Source: Collybia mongolica
Taxonomy: Eukaryota > Basidiomycota > Agaricomycetes > Agaricales > Clitocybaceae
DNA: 64,000 nt
Direction of reading: 5' to 3'
Assembly (NCBI GenBank): GCA_013420905.1
Contig: JAAXNY010000005.1
Location: 4,278,001-4,342,000, forward strand
Part shown: positions 34,635 through 45,757 of the stretch, piece by piece
Numbering within the stretch: the first letter of the stretch is position 1
Layout of the letters: every line of letters starts with the position of its first letter
Program-made: the position numbers and the translations under genes
Notes under the pieces: model-generated
Database searches by the model: none
What the model was told of the DNA's origin: nothing
Seen by the model: only the letters and a program-made list of their open reading frames with translations

Positions 34635-35111
34635 TCAGGTCTCGCGTTCAATATCAGAGAGTGTGCGATGACTTTCACCAGAGCTCAAAAGTCCTATTTG
34701 AACCGCTTCCGCAAAGACTTCTCTGACCCAGCTTTCACAATTCCAAATGCCGTCTGGTGTCATGACCTTTGTCCTGGCAGCAATCCTCTCCAACGATTTT
34801 CTTTCAGAATAAGTCATCTTTTTGACGAAAATGCGAGGAGCCGCAAGGGATCCGGGTTCGGCTGTCGCAGTATATGGTCCCCAGTTCGTCAAGTGATCAC
34901 GTCCTGCTTCTCGGACAATATGGAGCTGTCTGTGAATTTCATGACCTTCTGAACTATTCCCGACGTTCCAAAAGATTTTCCAATGGCCTGTATCCTTTGT
35001 GATCATGATCTCAACGTCAAGTTTCTCTGACTTTGGATCTTTGTATAGATGGTCGATATTGACAGGTTCTTCCATCCCAGGCTCAATGCCCATATTAGAA
35101 AGTTGTGGCAT
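34635..35111 (-). CDS. Conserved hypothetical protein (about 158 residues)
   Basis: A single-exon frame starting MPQLSNMGIEPGMEEPVNID. It contains WKIFWNVGNSSEGHEIHRQL, then HLTNWGPYTATAEPGSL, ERKSLERIAARTKVMTP and WNCESWVREVFAEAVQIGLL. The combination of HRQLHIVREAG, NWGPY, an ERKxLERIA helix and a WNCESWVREV block is one I associate with a recurrent Agaricomycete protein family without assigned function. It has no signal peptide or membrane span. The conserved Cys-x2-Trp and His positions might suggest a peptidase-like fold, but that is a guess. It is uninterrupted and sits just downstream of the first dioxygenase gene on the same strand. Confidence 0.65.
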   Translation of the reverse strand: MPQLSNMGIEPGMEEPVNIDHLYKDPKSEKLDVEIMITKDTGHWKIFWNVGNSSEGHEIHRQLHIVREAGRDHLTNWGPYTATAEPGSLAAPRIFVKKMTYSERKSLERIAARTKVMTPDGIWNCESWVREVFAEAVQIGLLSSGESHRTLSDIERET

Positions 35112-35514
35112 GATAAAGAGTTATAAGCTTGTAGCGATATTAGTGATTTACAAACATGAGGCAAATTTTCTTGGGGGCTTACCGAGTTTGCTGTTATGTG
35201 TGATGCCGCCAGTGCAGGTCCGCCTTATCCTTCAAAGTTAATATTACAGATGCTATGGATTTGTCAAGGTGACTTTCAGAAGCTTTTCGAATCGTCTGGG
35301 TTTCTTACTCACCCAGTTGGAAGTCTTCGTGGTTCCGACTTAATGATACCCACATCGGCGCCACAATCGAATGATGACCTTTTGACGGCGATCAGCAAAT
35401 CCAAGCGGAGTTCAATATTCGAACAACACGTGGACTCTGGAAATAAGGCTGGTGATCACTATTGTTCTCTAAAAAAATACACTGTGTGGAATATGCGTCT
35501 TCCTGGTACACATT

Positions 35515-36913
35515 TTACCTGGTCCTCCCACTCGCTGTCCTCCTAATCTCAGGTTCCAACGGAAATCGCTGTTCTTCTGGTAAAATCGAGTATAGTTTCT
35601 TCCAGATATCGTCCAAAGGACCAGGCGTATTCCAGGCCAAATCATCTCTACGCAACCACAGCCGTATGAGGTGACGCCTAAGCGGTATCAAAACTGTCAG
35701 TACCTCTTCGCATCGACCCCGAATTGACTCACGTATGCTGCTCGTCGTCCCGGAACGCTTCTCGCGCGTGTAGGAGACCCATACTATTGATATATTGGAT
35801 GTCGCCCTTCTGGAAATCCAGTCTTAGGGAGTATTTCTCTGCCAAGAAGTGCACCGTGTCAAGAGCCTCTGCTTGTGCTTCGGTAATGGGGGGGATGTAT
35901 GGGTTTCTCTTCTGATCGCCAAAGCCCGTGAATTGGCGGCGAGAGTATTGTATAATCGCGTGACCTTCTTCAACATACAGCACTGGTCGGGTGGTGTATG
36001 GAGGAACCGTACCAAATCTATAGAGATGATCAGGTTAGACGAATATTCTCTATTATTACGACTTACGTATCAACTACCCAGGGTTCCGACATGGTTCTAA
36101 TCAAGTCTGGCCGCGTAGCCGCGATTTCGTTGTAAACGCGGCCACCGCTGCTAAGTTTGGACACCCCTCCCTCGGCGGCCGTTTGCAATGCCAGCAGGGC
36201 AATTAAATCTCCCCTATCGCTGTGGAAGACCTGCTTGTCGGTAGTGTATGCGGCGTTACCTATCTTTCCCTCGTGAGCGTGGCTTACTCTGAGGTCTTTG
36301 ATATGTGCGAGAACGGCCCCAGTATCATCCTGTCTTCCGCGCGCATTTCCCACATGCGATGATACGCCTGATAAATGCTTGTGGGACGACACTGAAGTGA
36401 TATCTAAATTTTCCTTACCTGCGTAGACGATGGCTATATCCTCTCGGGTATAAGTGTCAACAGGGAGCGCGCGCAGGACGAAAAATCCTCGGCCAGAGTA
36501 AAGCTCATGTGCTAAACCCCCGAGCGCCACGCCCAAAGTGGGCAGCGGGAAGGTGTCCTTGCTCAGATTGCCCATCGGGACGTTCAACTCTAATCGTATT
36601 AGCAATCAGCTAACGACCAATCCCATTTCATATAGGATAACGAACTCTTGAAGTGATTCAGCGCAATCTTAATCTCTTCCAACTCCATAGAACTAAGACG
36701 ATAAACCCACTGATCCTCGTTTACCCAGTCCGATCCTTCCCAAACAATGGGACCTTCGACTTGCTTAGGGAAACCCTCAGGAAGCGGCACCTTGGCCAAG
36801 TCTGGGTTTTCCGCAAAGCGCTGCGCTGTCCGTGCACGCCATTTTGCTTCATCTGGGTGGTATTCGATGTCTGGCTGCTGATGCGTGGTAGTTACTGTGA
36901 TCGTTGAAGACAT
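35515..36913 (-). CDS. TauD/TfdA-family alpha-ketoglutarate dioxygenase, tandem copy 1
   Basis: Family members hydroxylate small substrates (taurine, sulfonates and others) using Fe(II), oxygen and 2-oxoglutarate. Exon 1 runs from MSSTITVTTTHQQPDIEYHP to EIKIALNHFK. The next exons give LPTLGVALGGLAHELYSGRG and FFVLRALPVDTYTREDIAIV, then GVSSHVGNARGRQDDTGAVL. The HxD iron motif is in KQVFHSDRGDLIALLALQ (about 36220). RPVLYVEEGHAIIQYSRRQF follows. The distal part has NSMGLLHAREAFRDDEQHT and, after an intron at about 35722-35669, RHLIRLWLRRDDLAW, giving the second iron His and the 2-oxoglutarate-binding Arg. The stop is at 35517-35515. A short intron near 36430-36370 stays open if retained. It looks intact and is a paralogue of 37830-39226. 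Confidence 0.87.
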
Positions 36914-37829
36914 GCTGAGTCTGCGATAGCGAGGCCGGGTTGCTTAGAAAATAAGTCCAGCACCAAAATCAGCCCGGTATTTAAACCAAATTAATGACTC
37001 ACACGACGACCATTGGGAAAATCTCTCGTGCACATTGCAAAGTACCGTGGGATGATACTGAGATCAGAGCCATATTCCCTCCCATGACGCAACATTCTGA
37101 CTGGGTGGGTTATATCGTCGTGAGCCTTTCATCACTATATAGAGAAGGTCTAGTTCTACCACTGTTAACCCTCAGGTAGAAAAGTACGTCCATCCACCTC
37201 TGAGCCATTGATAAATGAAAGTTATGAGCATCCTAGAGGTGGGAATGAGAATAAAAGATGAGGGAAATCTATTTGTCATGGGAACGTATAAGGCAATTCA
37301 TCAATCCACAAGTTTCCTCCTCATTCCCCTAGTGTAGCCAATCGATGTCTTCACAAAGGACAATTAAACGAACATACATCAGGTGAATCTCTTCAAAGTC
37401 ATTATTTTGGCTTGGCCTTTTCAGAGATACCTCCAAGGATCCACCTTTATCTGATCACGCGCGAGGATCCACCTGGGCGATTACCTCACTGCTGAAACTA
37501 CGACATAACTTGGAAATGCCGTGCTCATAACCGTGGCTTTCAAAAAACGGCTATCACTATGCTTGTGGTGTAAAATTGTCTTAGCCTTCAAACAGGTACA
37601 CTGTGATACTGTCCAGGTGACCCATGCAACTTATTGAAACGCATGGTTATCTCGCCTAGTAAAAAGGTGGTTATGGCCTTGACCCGGTGGTCGTCTACAA
37701 TAGCATCAACGTTGATGATTTGATAAAATAAATACAAGCGGAGCTTAAAATCATAAAATGCCATTTTTGCTTCGAGATTGTTCTGAAAAGTACTACGCTG
37801 GATACACTTTTTGCTAGATGCACTCTACT
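36914..37829. other. Intergenic region between tandem dioxygenase genes
   Basis: Promoter side of copy 1; TTTAAATA on the minus strand near 36977-36985 is a possible TATA-like element. No gene seen. Confidence 0.45.
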
Positions 37830-39226
37830 TTACTTGGTCTTCCCACTTGCCGTCCTCCTAATCTCAGGCTCCAACGGAAACCGCTGCTCCTTCGGTGGGA
37901 TCGAATATAACTTCTTCCAGATATGCTCCAGGAAACCAGGCGTCTTCCAGGCCAAATCGTCTCTACGTAGCCACAGTCGTATGAGGTGGCGCCTGGGAGG
38001 TGTGTGTGTCGTTAGTACTTCATCTTAATCTCTTATTTTTGTCTCACGTATTCTGCTCGTCATCCCGGAACGCCTCACGGGCGTGTAGCAGACCCATGCT
38101 ATTGATGTATTGGATATCGCCTTTCTGGAAATTCAACCCCAGAGAGTATTTCTCTGCCAAGAAGTGTATCGTATCGAGAGCCTCTGCTTGTGCTTCGGTG
38201 ATTGGGGGAATGTCGGTACTTCTCTTCTGATCACCATATCCCGTGAAATGGCGGCGAGAGTACTGGATAATCGCGTGGCCCTCCTCGATATACAGTACTG
38301 GGCGGGTACTATATGGAGGAACCGCACCAAATCTATTGAAACAGTTAAAGAATTGGAGGTGGACCCTTTACGGCGACTAACCTATCCAGGACCCAAGGTT
38401 CGGACATGGTCCTGATCAAGTCTGGCCGCGTAGCCGCGATTTCGTTGTAGACCCGACCACCACTACTAATCTTGGAAACCCCTCCTTGGGCGGCCGATTG
38501 CAACGCTAGCAAGGCAATCAAATCCCCCACATCGGTATGGAAGACTTGCTTGTCAGTTGTATATGCGGAGTTTCCTATATTTCCTTCGTGAGCATGGCTC
38601 GCTCTAAGGTCCTTGATATGTGCGAGAACGGCTCCAGTATCGTCTTGTTTTCCTCGTGCATTCCCAACGTGCGAGGATACCCCTAGCGAATATTTGTGGG
38701 ATGGCGGTTGTGATCGTATGATATGATGACTATTCCTCACCTGCATAGACAATGGCGATATCCTCTCTGGAATATGTGTCGACAGGGAGCGCACGCAAAA
38801 CGAAAAATCCTCGACCGGAATAAAGCTCGTGCGCCAGGTCTCTGAGAGTCGTACTCAAGGTGGGCAGCGGGAAGGTGTCCTTGCTCAGATAGCCCATTGG
38901 GATGTTAAGATCTAATCAGATTAACGATCGGTCCCATTTTCACTGCAGAATGACGAACTCTTGAAATGATTCAGTGCACCTTCAATCTCCTCCAACTCTG
39001 TGGAACTGAGATTATACACCCATTGATCCTCATTCATCCAGTCCGATCCCTCCCAAACAATAGGACTTTCTACTTGCTTCGGAAACCCTTCAGGAAGCGG
39101 CACCTGGGCTAGGTTCGGGTTTTCTGCGAAGCGCTTCGCTGTCCGTGCGCGCCACTTTGCTTCATTTGGGTGGTACTCGATGTGTGGCTGCTGATGAGTG
39201 GCAGGTGCGGTTATTGTCGAAGACAT
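37830..39226 (-). CDS. TauD/TfdA-family alpha-ketoglutarate dioxygenase, tandem copy 2
   Basis: The same exon arrangement as copy 1. It begins MSSTITAPATHQQPHIEYHP and contains FFVLRALPVDTYSREDIAIV and GVSSHVGNARGKQDDTGAVL. The iron motif reads FHTDVGDLIALLALQ, closer to the textbook TauD HTD than the HSD of copy 1. EEGHAIIQYSRRHFTGYGDQ, NSMGLLHAREAFRDDEQ and RHLIRLWLRRDDLAW follow, with the stop at 37832-37830 after ASGKTK. Introns sit at the same points, with diverged intron sequence. No break was found. Both copies may act on different substrates, but nothing in the sequence identifies these. Together with the GNAT pair it makes a run of tandem duplicates, which could be a small catabolic cluster or simply local duplication. 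Confidence 0.87.
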
Positions 39227-41172
39227 GCTGAGGTGCGATAATGGAGCGGGACTCCTCGAAAAATAAGGTCCTCCATCAAATTGACCTGATGGTTATCGCC
39301 GAATTCCACTGCGATCGCGGAAACCTCCTGTTGGAGTAATGGGGTACCGAAGCTCAAAATCTGTTCCAGCACTAGGGTATGGAGGTATATTGTCTCCGGA
39401 TCAGGCTGGTTGTGTGGACAGACGTGGCTTGGTGCGAATGCTTGCTGCCCTGTGGTTCAGTACAAAGGATCTCCCTGATGCAGTTCCAGGGCCCAAAGTA
39501 CTTGAGCAGCTTGGCACCGCTGACATTCGGTAAACTCAGGTACAGACTTGAGTCCAGGTCGCGTTTGCATTGGTCTTTGATGCCATCAAGGTAATTGGGA
39601 ACATGTGAGGTCTGGTCCGAACCCTACTTTGAAACCGACGTTTGCCCAGTTCGCATCTGAAATATACCAGTGTCTATACGTAGTGGATGGCATGTCTGTA
39701 ATCACTTCAAACTAACGTTGAAGTTCGGCAACAGCTCCCTTTTACCCAAGATGTGTCCCCAGCGACCATCGACTTCCCGACGCCAGCCCCTCGGGCTATC
39801 CAACAAACCAGGTTCCAGTTATAACCGTGATGGGTCCCATTGGCGACGAGTCTTTAAACAGATACACTTTTCCGCAACGAGGACCATGAGTTCTTCATAC
39901 CCGACGTCATATCCATCTTTCACCAGTTACAGGACCACATCGACCAATCGGGCCCGCGTTCGACCAGAAATCGCTCGGTAACTTCGGGCCCGAGAGACTG
40001 TTTCGGAATGTCGACCTTTGGCAGCTATTGGGCGATCGCTGCACGGCGCCTTCAGGACATTATGTTGAAAGATGGTTGTGTTGTGGCGGACTTGGATTGG
40101 GAGAATTTTAACCGGTATTTTTAACTCTGGGATGAGACGATGTTGGCTGGCCGGGCGCTGGCGTTTAGGGGGTCGGTAAGGCATATCCCCGGAGCTTTGC
40201 CACCTACGGTACTTTCTCTGTTCCGTATATTTCTCCATAGTATTCGTAAACGAATGTCACGATATTCTCCTGGCTTTAGTACCTTGATAGGAAACAAGGT
40301 TGGAGTTTTTGAATGACGATAAGGTGCCCTTAGCGGCTGGGCCCCTATAAGTTGGAGATGTGGCTTTGAAAAGACGGACCTGAGATCGAAGCTCGCCGAT
40401 ACATGTTTCGTTTGATTGCTTCCCTTGATTCCAACAACTTGAAGTCGCGCACCAATCACCTCGAGTCGTATGATTCATACTCGGTAAAAATCAAGGGTGG
40501 CCATGTGCTATCCACGCTTGAGCTTTTCTGGTTTAAGCAGCATAATGTTGTGTTGCGTAATTTTGACGACTATGCTAGTATTAAGTTCGGAGAGGGATCG
40601 TGTTCAATCCTCGAGGAAAGCAGGAAACTTGGAGCTGCATAATTCAAATGGCTAATTGTAACACCATTAGGCATAGTACGCGAACAATATATAACGATCA
40701 GCTGAGATATAATCACGGTGTGTTTGGAATTCGGATCTGCGTGTACTGCGCTCGCAATTTTCTGCGAAGAGAGTAATGATACGACGAAAGACTGCGGACC
40801 CGGGGATGAAACGGAGATCGCATAAGGATCAAGTCGATCGCGGTCCCGATGTGGTTCGGAGAACATAATTTTGGTCATGATTTTTGTGGCCTTGTATTCG
40901 TGCCAGTAGTGGCAGTGAGGAAAATAGGGAAGACTTGTAAATGTACATTTGGGCACAAGAAGAGCAGAGTTGAGCAGAAGAACGAACTGTGAGAGAAAAG
41001 GGACGAGGCTTGTGGTCATCGGCTATCGGAGCTACAAAGCGCTGCCGGTGATGTACAAATGCGGCTGTGAACCACCCTGGGGTAATGGAGTCTGGTCTCG
41101 TTATCCGGGTTATTCTACAACCACCACCACCATCCTCTTTCTCGGATTCCTAGACTTGGGAGACAGGTCAGG
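39227..41172. other. Gene-poor region with possible decayed coding sequence
   Basis: Between about 39690 and 40130 (+) conserved-looking pieces appear in changing frames: VITVMGPIGDESLN, EFFIPDVISIFHQLQDHIDQ and FRNVDLWQLLGDRCTAPSGH. They suggest an old broken gene of unknown family. The rest shows nothing beyond short frames. Confidence 0.35.
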
Positions 41173-42302
41173 ATGCCCGCACCCGCTGTCTATATTCTTG
41201 CTGTTGTGGGGACCATCGCAGCTGGGATCGCATTTAAGGAGGTATGGGACGTTGCTTCTGAGTCACCCGTTTCACACCTGATCGTTATTGGCCTAGTTTA
41301 TCTACGAACCTCACCTAGCACCGAAGATCGAGAGATGGGCGGAGGAGTTCCTTGCCAAGCGCGAGGCCCGCCGTCGACAAAGAGCAGGGCCAATCGCTGT
41401 CCCCGTTTCCAACCCAGGCGCTAATGATGAGGGGTTTTCTCGGAGAAGTAAGCGCTTGGATTCTGACGACGACGACGGGGACCAGATGAGACAATCCATC
41501 GAACTTGAGAATCTCGTTGCAAAAGAGGTTCGTGAGTGGAGAAGCGAAGTTGACCGGAGCCAGACTCAAGGTCTCAGGCACCGAACAAACACTGGTGCTT
41601 CTGGGTCTCGAAGTACTTTAGACGAGGTACGAGAGTTTGATTAACTATTATTGGCGAAGCTGTCTCATTACTACTGTACAGTCGTTTGTTCCGATGTCAC
41701 CTACTCACGTCCTATTTAACACTTCTTTGCCAACGTCCCCGATTTCACCGACATCATCCACCCCTAGCAGACTCTCATCATCTTCTGTTCGCATGTCAGT
41801 TCTCCGGGAGTCGGTATCAAAGTCTACCCTACGCTCGCCTCCCAACATAGACACCCCAGGAAAGCTCCCAACTCCTGATTCCACACTCCTCTCTTCCCCC
41901 AGTTCGACACGCTCTGCCCTACGGTCCCCGAATAACATTCCGAGCTTGTCACAGTCATATCCTCCTGATTTAGACCAAGAGCATGGCATAGAACTCCTGT
42001 CTGCTCCATCATCGCGCCCAGATTCGCCCTTCTCGTCCTTCTCACGGCCTGCATCCGTCCAGGGCACTACTCAAACCAGCTCCAATTATTACTCGTTATC
42101 ATCTCCTAATGCAACGTCACCTTTGGCTCAGTCACCTTCTCACCCCATGTCCGACTTGGACTTCCTCTCTGATTTTGATGAGCGGGAGGGCATGTCACCT
42201 CGTTTTTCTGAAACGTCCCTCGATGACGCCCATCTCGTTGACGAGGTGAGGAGTGAGCTGTCAGGCTCCAGTTGGACGAGTGGCGGAGCTCGCAGTCGCT
42301 AA
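41173..42302 (+). CDS. Single-span membrane protein with Ser/Pro-rich tail (hypothetical)
   Basis: Three exons. Exon 1 starts MPAPAVYILAVVGTIAAGIA, a signal-anchor-like membrane segment, and is joined across 41242-41296 to FIYEPHLAPKIERWAEEFLA, then KREARRRQR, a basic amphipathic stretch. The middle exon is charged (KRLDSDDDDGDQMRQSIELE, then NLVAKEVREWRSEVDRS) and is spliced at about 41626-41682 to SFVPMSPTH. A long Ser/Thr/Pro-rich tail follows (SPISPTSSTPSRLSSSSVR, PSLSQSYPPDLDQEHGIELL), ending SSWTSGGARSR at 42302. The frame is continuous across both canonical introns. I do not recognise a family. The layout (N-terminal anchor, coiled basic segment, disordered phosphorylatable tail) would fit an organelle-membrane tether, which is speculation. 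Confidence 0.7.
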
Positions 42303-43043
42303 CGGCATTTAGCTGCACGACAAGAATAGCTCACGAATTTAAACTAGGGGCGAAGACCAAACCTAGGATTCTAGCAAAAGGAAGCATTTCTAACGCTGCC
42401 CCGCGAAGTCGTTTGCTAGTCCATCATAGTGCACATGCGCTAATTTTCCATTCAGTGGTCAATTGCAATACACGTACCCAACCACCATTCCATCTCTCGT
42501 CCTTTTAGTGTAGGTCTCTATGTATGTGTTCCGCTATCTCTGTACATCCCATTTTCATATTCCTTGGTTTTTAACACTCTCCACTCTCAAGTTATTCATC
42601 ATAGTCACATCTTTCGCTGTATCCTCACACACAACATATCTCTGTACAGTATTTTGAAGACCATAATTATATTTATCATTGTCTTCAACACTGTGTAATC
42701 TGCACGACACTTCCCCTGACGCTCGCACGTACGTATACGGACGCGTGGAGTGTGCTCGCGAGAAATGATGATAGGTGTGTCGCAAAGCTGTCTATCACAG
42801 GTGCTATACTCACACGACTCGTGCAGGCCATATAACATCATCCTGTCAAACTGCTTTGACGTCGACGTGTTTGACAAGAGATCGTCGCAGGCCACTTGTA
42901 TGTAAACACATCATGATGCATGATCACTCGCAATCGATCAGGCAACGCGTCGACGGTCGAGCCCTGAAAATGTGCGATAAGGCTGCAGACGTTCATTTAA
43001 CCCGTCCTCGTCATCTTCACGAGGATCGTTATTTGCTCACCGC
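42303..43043. other. Intergenic region, nothing recognisable
   Basis: Short frames only; the first 200 bases are presumably the 3' UTR of the preceding gene. Confidence 0.5.
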
Positions 43044-43422
43044 TTACCTCTTCGCGCATGAACCCCTCCCACCGCCGCCCTGATCATGATCCTGATTAAT
43101 GAGCACCGGGCCTTCTTTCATATATCTCCAGAGTCCAGGGTTTGATACGTTTCTACCAAATCCGGATCGTGTTTTCGGAACGTGGTTGCCTGCCAGGTCG
43201 GACCCGGACGGTGAGCGCCAAAATTCAGCACGGAGAATGGGGTTTGATCCTTTGCCTGTCATAGCTGCCGTCAGCCCGCCTCGCGTTTGGTGAATTGATG
43301 ATATGATAAGAGCTCACGCGAGGGGTAGTTCTGCCATTTCTGAATGGTGGCTTCTCTGCTGCGTATCCATTGTAGACGCCAGGGTCCAGGGACAGTCCAA
43401 CGTTCTCAATAAATCGTACCAT
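43044..43422 (-). CDS. Possible small two-exon hypothetical gene
   Basis: The minus strand reads MVRFIENVGLSLDPGVYNGY then AAEKPPFRNGRTTPR, followed by a GTGAGC donor. A second open stretch begins MTGKGSNPILRAEFWRSPSG and contains GLWRYMKEGPVLIN. Joined across an intron of about 40-55 bases they would make some 100 residues. The composition is plausible, but I recognise no family and the intron is short. It may be chance. Confidence 0.22.
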
Positions 43423-45757
43423 GGCTTTTAGAACCGTCCCTGTTTGGCTGCTGTCTTAATTTAACGACCCATGGGAGGTATTTGTATACTGGATACGTTG
43501 AAGTGGGGCGCTGGGTTGAGCAGATGGAATTTTTTTTCTATGCGATGACAGCGCACCCATGCCTCGCTGGTGATGCAGAAGGGTTGGTCAGTTAATTTCA
43601 GATACGAATTGGAAGGTGATACTCACTGATTTGGCCAGGTAGGTGGTACAAGACACTTTTCCGGCCTGAAGCGTCGACATCGCTGTTCTCTGTGCCGACC
43701 TGTTTGAACGTGGGTTGACTCGCCTCTTCGTTCCTCAGGATGGGCGCGAAGCGATGGACGGCGCCATTTTTATACCGACATCTCGATCCGAGTAAGGATC
43801 GGCCTTGGACTCCTATGTGTCGCAGATACCTGGGTTCTGCTGAGGCTTGGGGTGTTCGGTCTAGCTGGTTTGCTCGTCCTCCCTTTGACGCAGTCTGTCA
43901 CACAGGTGCCGTCACAAACCCCCGTGCACACGCTGTATATGGCGATTTCGACCCGGAATCTACCATTCGTGCTAGTGAGGTCGGCCAGAAAATTAATGTG
44001 CGAGTGGAGCGGGATGTTCGATGTTGGTTGGTTGGCTATCGCGGAAGAGAGAGGACGGAGGTCCGGGAACTCTGTGCAGGACGGGATACCTGGACGTCCT
44101 GGATATGGTTCAGTGCAAGGACGGCAGGTCACTCGGTGTATCATACCTCAAAAATATGCTTTTCTGCCTTCGGCTGGCGGTTGCTCACGCGATTGTTGGC
44201 CACGATCCAGTGCGGGTTGAGATTCTCAAGATCCTAGCCATGTGCGTCGATACGGGCGGGTATCACTTTTGTCAAGCTATTGAATATTCGGGTGGGCGGG
44301 GCGTAGGTTGAACGGGGAATGCGCCAACTCCGCGATCCTCCTATCCGTTTTTGGGGGCGTCCCTTCCTCTAGTGGGGGTAAGTTTATTTATCACAATCTT
44401 GTTATTCAGATGGTGTTGTTTTCTTCACCTCCAAATTGTTCCAGTGTGCTATGGTTCGAATAACAAATGAATTAGGCGAACCAAGGTGGGTGTTCTTATA
44501 ATGATTAATGACTTGTCGTTGCCCTTCATAGAGCGATTTCATTTGCCGTGCCCGGAATCCATGGATATAAAGAATGACTCAGGAAGGGCGCAGTCCAGGC
44601 TTCCGGCAAATTAGTTGTTCATGTCGGTGAGAATGTCAAAAACTGTGAAAAAGAGGGTGGGAGTGATCTCCTACCCTTTTTATCACGGTCAATACAGTTT
44701 TAAGCTTTTTTATTCGGTATCTGCCCGGCTTTTGCTAGATCTCGGATCTGACTTACCCTTATGCCTGGTATTCTGGATTCAAACACCGAATCCCGTCATC
44801 CCTTTGAGCACTGGTGGTGCTGGAAATAGGGCTGTAAAGGCGAGATACGCACGGTGTTAACGATTAGACAATTGGACGACGGGTATTCTGCACGGGGACT
44901 GCGGCCAGCAATGGTCTTCTGTCGGCGAGGTAGTCTTCTTCAAGTTGGTTCTCTTCTTCCAGTCCGTATGTGGCGTAAGCTCTGCAGATTCACATGTGAG
45001 CCTGTGTTTAGTTTTAGATCTGGTGGCGCATCTAACAAAAAGCGCTCAGGACCGACTTTAATTGGCATTTCTGTTCAAACTAGGTTTCTCAGAACTAAGG
45101 TCGCTGTTGTGTTAAGAAATTTATGGATTGGAAGGTCGACATTGGAAAAAACCGATTTTAGGCAAACAAAAGAAGAGAATCTGGTTCCAGCATATACCGG
45201 CCGGATCAAATGAAAAAGCGTCAATATTCGGTCTCCAGACGTTATGATATGTACGATTTACGCGCATTGACTGGGAGGTTGTGGCAGGACTCGGCAGGAC
45301 TTCGAATTCTGTAGGGCAGCGGGTATGGTGAGAGGGGATATATTGGCCGGTCAATTTGTGGCGCTACAGTAATTGAATCGTAATAGACTGATAGGTGCTT
45401 AGTTGCCGAGCAGCAGACAAAAATGAAATCGCGACGCGTCAAGACGCGGTTGCACGTGATGTTTTAAATAGGAAGTACGATGCCTGGATGCGGAAGTGAC
45501 GTGACGTCGGAGTCTGAACACCAAAAGTTGGAGTTTGCACCGTCGACCAAGGCCTTGACCGCCCCCAACCATGAACTCTCCAGTGAGATTTGTCATCACT
45601 CTCCGGAATATATATACTAGACATCCCAAATTCCAAGATTCATTCTTCTTCTTTCCTCCCCCCACGATCCCCGCTCCCCTGCCTCAAGAGCGACCCTGCC
45701 GCGCCCCCGACACTTTTCTCCACTAACATTATCACTCTCGACTACACACTGGACGCC
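43423..45757. other. Long gene-poor stretch upstream of the P450
   Basis: Three overlapping plus-strand frames at 43740-44311 and one at 44854-45213 have no recognisable motif and cannot be told from chance. The last 150 bases carry the P450 leader with a TATATATA box. Confidence 0.4.
45608..45617 (+). promoter_or_regulatory. TATA-like box of the P450 gene
   Basis: ATATATATAC lies 150 bases before the start codon, followed by a pyrimidine-rich leader (CTTCTTCTTTCCTCCCCCC). Confidence 0.45.

Noticed and set aside
43740..44311. Three overlapping plus-strand frames of 96-165 residues
   Set aside because: Open in all three registers at once, so no one of them is supported; composition is unremarkable.
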